Assembly: GCA_009733575.1 (NCBI GenBank)
Contig: ML769502.1
Coordinates: 1 to 64,000 of the forward strand
Origin: Gymnopus androsaceus JB14
Taxonomy: Eukaryota; Basidiomycota; Agaricomycetes; Agaricales; Omphalotaceae
Length of the DNA: 64,000 nucleotides
Reading direction: 5' to 3'
The translations under genes were made by a program, and so were the position numbers. Within the stretch, counting starts at the first letter, position 1. The number at the start of each line of letters is the position of its first letter. This document shows positions 57,784 through 64,000 of this stretch, piece after piece. A model generated the notes under the pieces. The model saw nothing but the letters and a program-made list of their open reading frames with translations. It searched no databases and was not told the DNA's origin.

Positions 57784-60700
57784 AATGAAACGCGCACGAA
57801 GTCTTGGTGATATTGGGGATGAGGTGGGTCTGTTGCTTTTGGACATACATTGTTACCTTTGCTGAGGAATTATCCAGGAGGATGTACGGAAATGTGTGGT
57901 AATCGAAAATACACACCTCATTGATAATCTGCGGGCCCAGCTGGAAACATCTGAAATGAGGATCACGTATCTCTTGAGTGTTCTGGACAAAGGACCAAGC
58001 AAGGTGTGTTTCTAGCTGCTGCAAAATACGTCTTCTTACTTGATGTATCTAAAGGCCTCTTCGGACATCCACCAGCGATTGATTTTGCAGTTGAAAGAAA
58101 ACATACAGGGTTTGCAAGTGAGTTCATGATCACTGTTAATCCGGTCAAGGTAAATAATACTACGCAGGACAAACTCAGAGTGGCAAACGATCAGCTACAA
58201 AGGAACACCAGCGAACAGAACAAGGCCAAGGTGACTTACTCAGCTAGTCAAGAGTCACATTATTGGACTAATGCTCTACATAGAGAGCCTCTGATCAAGT
58301 GATACGCTCCAATGGAGTATTAAGAATAGAGCGAGATGAAGCAAGGAGCAAACTGCGGGCCTTGGTATGCATCCTCAATGGCTTCACGCATGAATGCGGA
58401 CTCAAAATATATGCAGCAGAATCTGCCAGGAGGATATTTGATGCAAGAAGTGCAAAACGACAACATCACGTTTAGGAGATTAAATGCCAGGCTCCAGAAA
58501 GATGTTGATGCACAGAAGCAGAGCTTTGAAACGCTGAATGTGAGTCTTCACATGCTACTTTACCAGATGTATACTGGTCTATACTGGTCTCTTGCTTATT
58601 TATGGTCATAGTCCGACTATCAAGGTTCCAAGGTCCTTTGCAAAGAGCTCCAGGTGGCACACAATGAACTTCAGGTGAGTTACGCGAGCATTATCTTCCA
58701 GTGTATGTGTTTACTAACCAGTGGATAGTCTACTGTCAAACGTCTCGAAGAATCATTGCAATCGGCAGAGACCTCCAAGGCTATTGAGCTCGAGGCTCTC
58801 AAGAATTCATTGACAGATGCTCACGCAAAGGAAATTGCATCTGTGAAGGACGTCACAAATCAGAAGCATCAAGAGCTTATTAATCCCATAAAGGAGGATC
58901 TGGCACAAGTGAATGTGAGTCTGCGCTTAGTATCATGGATTTTCCGTTTATTTTGGCCATACTAGTCCGACTATCAAGGTTCCAAAGTCCTTTTCGAAGA
59001 GCTCGAGGCAGCGCACAAGGAACTCCAGGTAAGTTGCATGACTTTCTTCCATTATACGCGTTTATTGAACAATGTAAAGTCTACTATCAAAGGTCTCGAG
59101 GAATCATTGAAGTCGGCAGAGACCTGCAAGGCTATTGAACTCAAGGCCCTCAAGAATTCATTGACAGATGCTCAAGCAAAGGAAATTGCATCCATTAAGG
59201 ACGTTGCAGATCAGAAGCATCGAGAACTCATGGAGCCGGTAGAGCAGGCTCTTGCACAAGTGAATGTGAGTCTGCACTTGGCATCATGAATTTCTTGCTG
59301 ATTTATGGTCATAGTCTGACCATCAGGCTTTGAGTGTCCGTTTCGATGCGCTTCAAACAGAGCGCGACAAACTTCATGTGAGTACCTGCGGTTTTTTCTA
59401 ACACTATGCTAACTATTTGAAAGGAGCATGTTTCACTCCTCAAACAGCTGGAAGAAGCCACATCAAGCGATAGCACTATCGAAAACGTCAGGCAGTCGCT
59501 GCTGGAAGCACAGAAGACCGCCATCCGTGGCCTCCAGCATGCACATGACGCTCAGGTCGCGGTACTTCAAAGTCAGTTCAATCAGGCTTACCGCGACAGA
59601 GAGAAGGCCCTGAAAGATTTTGCGGACCTCCAGGTACTTTCTCATCTTTTCATTGCATGCCCTTGAATTCTATGATGCTCTACAGCAGCGAAAGACGGCT
59701 GAACTCAACAGTGCTTCTTTGCGCACAAAAGATTTAGAGGATCAGATTGCACATTTGCAGACCGGCGGCTCGAGCGGGGACCAGTGGATTTTGAAGGTGC
59801 TCATACTGTTCATTCATTAACGGGTAAATCGCTTACTCTGATACAGAGTCAATACATGACCCTAAGTGATTCATACAATGTACTCCAAGTAAGTTTACTC
59901 TAATCCTTGTTCTGGTGAAAGACAGTAGATACGTTTTCTAGAACCAATTCCACACTATTCAGCAAGTTAATTCCAAGCTAGAAGGAGATAACAACATACT
60001 CCGTCAACAGCTCGGGTGTAGCGGAAATTCACAGCCCCATTTTGGATTTGGTTTGACACCATTTAGCTCTCAGATGGCATTCCCATCTGCCCTGTTTTCC
60101 TCGTTCACAGGAGCAGCTAATTCAAGTGCATTTGGTTCACCACCTATTGCGCTACCATTTGACTCTCAGACACCATTCAACATGCAGCCGTCATCATCTT
60201 CATTCAGTTCGACGCCATTTGGCTCTCAGATGTCATTCAATTTGCCATCTGCTTCGTCCTCCTCATTCACAGGAGCAGCTAGTTCAAGTGCATTTGGCTC
60301 TCAGACGGCCTTTAACTCGCAGCCACCATCTTCATCTTTTGGTCCAACACCGTTTGGCTTTCAAACACAATTCAATTCGCAACCGCCGTCTTTGTCATTC
60401 GGTTCGCAACCTACGGCGGTACCATTTGACTCTCAGATGGCTTTTAACTCGCAGACACCCTCTTCATCATTTGATTCGACACCATTTGGCTCTCACATGT
60501 CATTCAACTCGTCATCTGCCCCATCCTCCTCATTCACAGGAGCAGCTAATTTGAATGTATTTGGTCCAAACCCACCCGCGGCCCCGTTTGGCTCTTCATT
60601 GCTTGGTCCGCAGCCTCCAGAGGCACAATTTGGCTCTCAACCATCTTTCACCTCTTCTGGTGCGCAGGGTGGATCAAACTCTTTTGAGGGGCCAGGTCCG

Positions 60701-62421
60701 TCTTTTCAGGATGCATCGTCCACTGGTCTTGGAGGAGCTAGGGAATTTTTAGCTGATCGTCATCGGGAAACGTTATCCTCAGCAAATGTACTGGGAGAGT
60801 TATCTAATGCGCTCAAAGTGAGTATCTCCTTTGCAGCTGGTAAATATGCATTCTTAGTGGTATGTTCAGGATTCAGCTAACGAACCCATAAACCTCAACA
60901 TCTATCCAAAATCAAAACCCTCAATACATGTACGTGGAACAAGTAGTAGCTTTTCATGGTTTTGATATTTTAGATAGTTAATGAAGACTCGGGGTCGCAG
61001 ATATGGCGGTATTTTTGTGCCACAAGCAGCGCAAACAGCTTCAGGGCCCTCATCTAATGGAAATAACCGAGATTCACACACGTCCTCATCGAAGGGAAAG
61101 GAGCGAGCTGCACCTGAACCAGAGCAAGAAAAGACAATTCCACCAACGCACAATCAAAATGCAAATGCGGCTGCGCGTCATGTCGTTGAAATCTTGGGTG
61201 ATGGTGGTGATCAATCGGAGGATGATGAACCAGATGACGGTGGACAGAATGCTCCAGCAACGCCTCCCAATCGAGTTGAATGTAATGAGAGTGAGGTTAA
61301 GCGAGCGTATGAAAGGTGTGGTGTAAAACCCAGTGGATGGACTGTGGATGAACAGAGGACCGAGATTTCGGTAATCATCATGCACTTTCTGAAAGACTTG
61401 CGCTCATGTTTTCTTAGCAACTCGGCAGACTGGTAGTTCGCCAGGCCATGGGCGTTGAAAAGAGCTACGACATTATTGTCGCTCCTGGCACCGCTTCTTT
61501 GCGCCTCCAACAGTTCAAAGTGGAACCAGGGAAGTATCAGCCCATGCTCGTAAACACGACCATCGACAAGACAGACTGTGACTGCACAGCTTCGTTGATG
61601 GGATCGCCTTGGAACCAAGCCTTGCTGTTCAACCTCGCCACTCATTGCGCAGAAATTGTTGCTGCCTGTCCAGATCAGCTCAGATTTGGTCTTGACCCTA
61701 TTGACTGGCAAGCTGTAGTAAAGGAAAAACTATACCGGATGTTCTTAGCTATAACCAAAGCTCAACCTATGCTCGAACTCAAGGAAACAGTGGTTCAGGT
61801 CAAGGAGCGCCTTATGGCTGAGCATATCTGTCGCAAGTGGATGACTAGAGTCACCAATAGCAGGCACTGGGTGTGTTTTTCCGACTTTGTTCCCTTCTTC
61901 TCACCGAGCCCTCCGAGCAGAAAGTACATACTCAAGCAGAAAAAGCATCTATCATGGCGCGAAAATGCCGAGACAAGAATGACCACGATGGTGAGAGGTA
62001 CTATAACAATGCCGTCGTAGCATTTAACTACCTTGGAAGTGGAGGCATGTCAGAAGAAGAGGAGACTACGGAGGACATCCAACTTGGGAACAGGATAAAG
62101 AAAAAGAAATACAAGAAAGTCAGAATCTTATTCTGCCGCAATCCTATTATGGATCGCATCAACCAGCAATTGGATAGTATTCCTGATAATGAGGAAGACA
62201 TTTTCGACGCCCGAGGAGGGGGGCGTCGACTGGAACGCAGGTGGGTGGGAGAGATCAATAGAAGGAAGCTACCACCCAACCTTCCCACATCACTTTATCG
62301 TCCAGAATACCTGCAAGGTCTCCAGCCCTACGAAGTCGCCGCCCTGCAGTTGAGCTCGGATCCATGGCAACTTTTGGACCTAGAACACCTTTTGGACCCG
62401 GATTATATGGATACAACTTGA
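57784..62421 (+). CDS. Coiled-coil, FG-repeat protein with GMS-acidic C-terminal domain
   Basis: A long gene of at least sixteen exons. It starts MKRARSLGDIGDE (57784-57822), then EDVRKCVVIENTHLIDNLRA (57878-58003), then many short heptad-rich exons to about 59990. Two successive exon pairs are duplicated (58612-58915 and 58966-59263). The exon from about 59940 to 60818 carries about 11 FG dipeptides in S/T/P/Q-rich linkers (TPFGSQMSFN, SSAFGSQ, VFGPNPP), resembling FG-nucleoporin repeats. After an intron at about 60819-60972 comes a basic/acidic linker (MKTRGRRYGGIFVPQ). The C-terminal domain follows: WTVDEQRTEIS, LGRLVVRQAMGVEKSYDII, WNQALLFNLATH, KVHTQAEKASIMARK, FNYLGSGGMSEEEE and LPPN-type ends. 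That domain is common in Agaricomycete repeat-family proteins of unknown role. All exons are open. Exact borders of several small exons are not fixed. Confidence 0.7.
58612..59319 (+). repeat. Tandem duplication of a two-exon coiled-coil unit (354-bp period)
   Basis: Unit 1 starts at 58612 and unit 2 at 58966. Both encode SDYQGSKVL, then EL(Q/E), then ELQ, intron, then an exon starting ST(V/I)K and containing LEESL, SAET, KAIEL, ALKNSLTDA and AKEIAS. Introns are duplicated too (gtgagtctg(c/c)(g/a)c at both 3' ends). A third, much weaker relic of the first exon may follow at 59314. Confidence 0.9.
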
Positions 62422-63095
62422 AGCCGACCTTCGGGCTCATCCCAGCCGGAATTTACTTATTCCTGTCGCTACATCTTTCTGTTTTGGTTTTCTCAGTGGA
62501 CAGTTACCTACCTACCTTAATTCATCTCCTCCCCATCTCTACATCCAAACTCCGCTACTTTTGTGTTTCAATCATCCATCTCTCCATCTTACTCTCAATG
62601 CTCTACATATGCTCACTATATTGCATTCGCTTATTTACTCTTACTGTCATCACTCTGGCTAACATCAGTAGTACGATCGCTAACTGCAAAGCACCTTGAT
62701 CATTGATCATCTTTCAAAGCAGTGCTACTTACCGATGATTTTCAAGATTATAAGGTATGGTAGGATTAATTACAATAGACTGTGTGGAAAAACAAATATG
62801 GTACACTGCACCTTTAGATTAAGCTATGACGGCTTTACCTTGAGACCATCCCCATTTGATCTTGCTTATCCGTTCTCCCTCTTCAGGTATGTTAGCTTTG
62901 CCTGCTTTGTCCTTCTGCATCCGGTCAAGGAAGATATCTTCGATCGACATTCCAAGCACATCTTAAAATCACCCTTCTTCTCGTCTAGCATCCCCAGCAC
63001 AATTTGGACAACAGTAGCATCCTTGGACATGAGATGATAAGATGCCTGTCTACCGTGTTTCTGTATTTCTTGGAGAAGATCCCCCGTTGTCACTG
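62422..63095. other. No supported gene
   Basis: 3' flank of the FG gene and 5' side of the POM152-like remnant; TA- and TC-rich. The expected N-terminal and transmembrane exons of POM152 are not recognisable here. Confidence 0.4.
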
Positions 63096-64000
63096 ATCCA
63101 GAAACGTCTGATGACTTTTCTGGCAACATTTGGTACGTCAAAGGTAACTTGAATGGTGTAACCTGCACCAAGCTCATGCTTCAATACCAAGGTATGGATG
63201 ACCACATTGACCTTGATTTAACTGGTGCGTACGCTTTTTATATCGATTTTCTGTCTCTCAATTAACTTCTAGGTCGTCCACCGTTCCAAATTATGCATAA
63301 CATTGCACTGGGCAACGAGTATGGAGGGACCAGACTAATCGATCAGCCTATTCTCAACAGCATACAACCGTGAGCTCGATTACAGCTTCATACTTCAGAC
63401 TCTGGCCGAGTATACTATGAAGTCAAGCAGATTGGCGACAGAAATTATCCGCTCGAGAAGCACAGAAACACACTAATACTTCGTTCCGCCCGACTTGTTT
63501 TCGAGCAGCAAGTTTCTATTCGCCATACGGCTCGGTTTGCAAACCGCAACAGGATGATGTACTGTTTGCACGACAAATTCACTCCCCTCGATAAGCCATC
63601 TTCGGATGATGGTACGGTGGTACTGGAAGGCAAACCTCCCTTCCAAATCGAGCTTCCCATCAAAAACATAGCGGCTAGCCATGTCAACCGGCAGACAATC
63701 GAAGTATACGACCACACTTGGAAAATCAATTTGAACTACCAGTTCAACGCTATCGGGCCTCATTTAATTGTCATAGAGTCTGTTGCAGATGCATCGCACT
63801 GTGCACACACTGCCCTCGATCCGTTGGCAACTTGACTATGGGTAGATGTGGCAGAAAAAGCTTCTATCGTGCCCGTAGACCGTCGAGAAGACTTTTGTGT
63901 TGGCCAAGTAGCTCAGTTCCAGCTTGAGGGCACTCCGCCCTGGTCTGTAGGGTGCGTCTACCGGCGTTCGTTCAGATTAACTGCTAAGTTGGACCAACAG
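63096..64000 (+). pseudogene. POM152-like nuclear-pore membrane protein, partial, with two in-frame stops
   Basis: Runs off the window end. Exon to 63224 (SDDFSGNIWYVKGNLNGVTC, then DDHIDLDLT), intron 63225-63272, then RPPFQIMHNIALGNEYGGTR. TGA (63371-63373) follows, then without frame change ARLQLHTSDSGRVYYEVKQI, RFANRNRMMYCLHDKFTPLD, VLEGKPPFQIELPIKN and HLIVIESVADASHC. TGA (63833-63835) follows, then LWVDVAEKASIVPVDRRED, FCVGQVAQFQLEGTPPWSVG. The repeated EG-PPF/PPW and Ig-like strands match fungal POM152, a transmembrane ring nucleoporin whose lumenal part is a string of Ig-like domains. Both stops fit CGA to TGA. The N-terminal transmembrane part is missing upstream, so this is probably a degenerate duplicate and the functional gene lies elsewhere. 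Confidence 0.65.

Noticed and set aside
62866..63177. Minus-strand 103-codon frame
   Set aside because: It overlaps the plus-strand POM152-like exon, whose protein match is clear, so the minus-strand frame is most likely a shadow.

Overview
The window reads as a nuclear contig from an Agaricomycete-type basidiomycete fungus. The supported genes are broken by many 46-66 nt introns with GT/AG ends. The families present (Tnp2/EnSpm-like, hAT and KDZ transposases, Crinkler-type NTPase-nuclease, NGN-KOW protein, T5orf172 nuclease, coiled-coil proteins ending in a GMS-acidic domain) are ones expanded in mushroom genomes. There is no bacterial or organellar gene organisation and I found no rRNA or tRNA gene. 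The species cannot be fixed from the sequence alone.

Layout. 0-13 kb is a graveyard: a decayed Tnp2-like transposase on the minus strand (1.2-3.1 kb) containing a minisatellite, an 819-bp non-autonomous hAT element with target-site duplication (3136-3954), two copies of a dispersed repeat, a stop-riddled small pseudogene (4.9-5.3 kb) and a decayed family of unknown function (11.4-12.5 kb). 13-18.2 kb holds one copy of a ~780-bp repeat that recurs inverted at 44.3 kb, a GATC-rich stretch with a direct repeat, and a frameshifted coiled-coil gene on the minus strand. 18.7-26.2 kb is the best-preserved gene island: a Crinkler/RHS-like P-loop NTPase plus nuclease gene (19117-21682), a small unknown gene (23316-24038, minus) and a divergent WD40 gene (24320-25877). 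Two related palindromes bracket it, one of 52 bp (18700-18751) and one of 247 bp with perfect 121-bp arms (25969-26215).

26.3-37.5 kb is an Spt5-like NGN-KOW gene cut in two by a 7.8-kb hAT element (28676-36472). The element has matching terminal repeats and 8-bp target-site duplications. It carries a broken hAT transposase and, divergently, a long broken cargo gene of unknown function. 38.3-42.2 kb is a largely open Tnp2-like transposase, followed by a compact T5orf172 (GIY-YIG-like) gene (43431-44092), the second copy of the 780-bp repeat, two repeat arrays and a KDZ transposase C-terminal remnant (46.3-48.8 kb).

50-64 kb holds an F-box gene, a RING-finger gene, a small unknown three-exon gene, a long multi-exon gene combining coiled coils, an FG-repeat segment and the GMS-acidic C-terminal domain (57784-62421, with a tandem exon duplication), and at the window edge a POM152-like nuclear-pore gene with two in-frame stops.

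Taken together, the region is a transposon-rich accessory compartment. Several decayed genes carry in-frame stops of the kind expected from C-to-T change (CGA to TGA, CAA to TAA), next to fully open genes. That contrast argues for real decay, possibly methylation- or RIP-like mutation, rather than uniform sequencing error.
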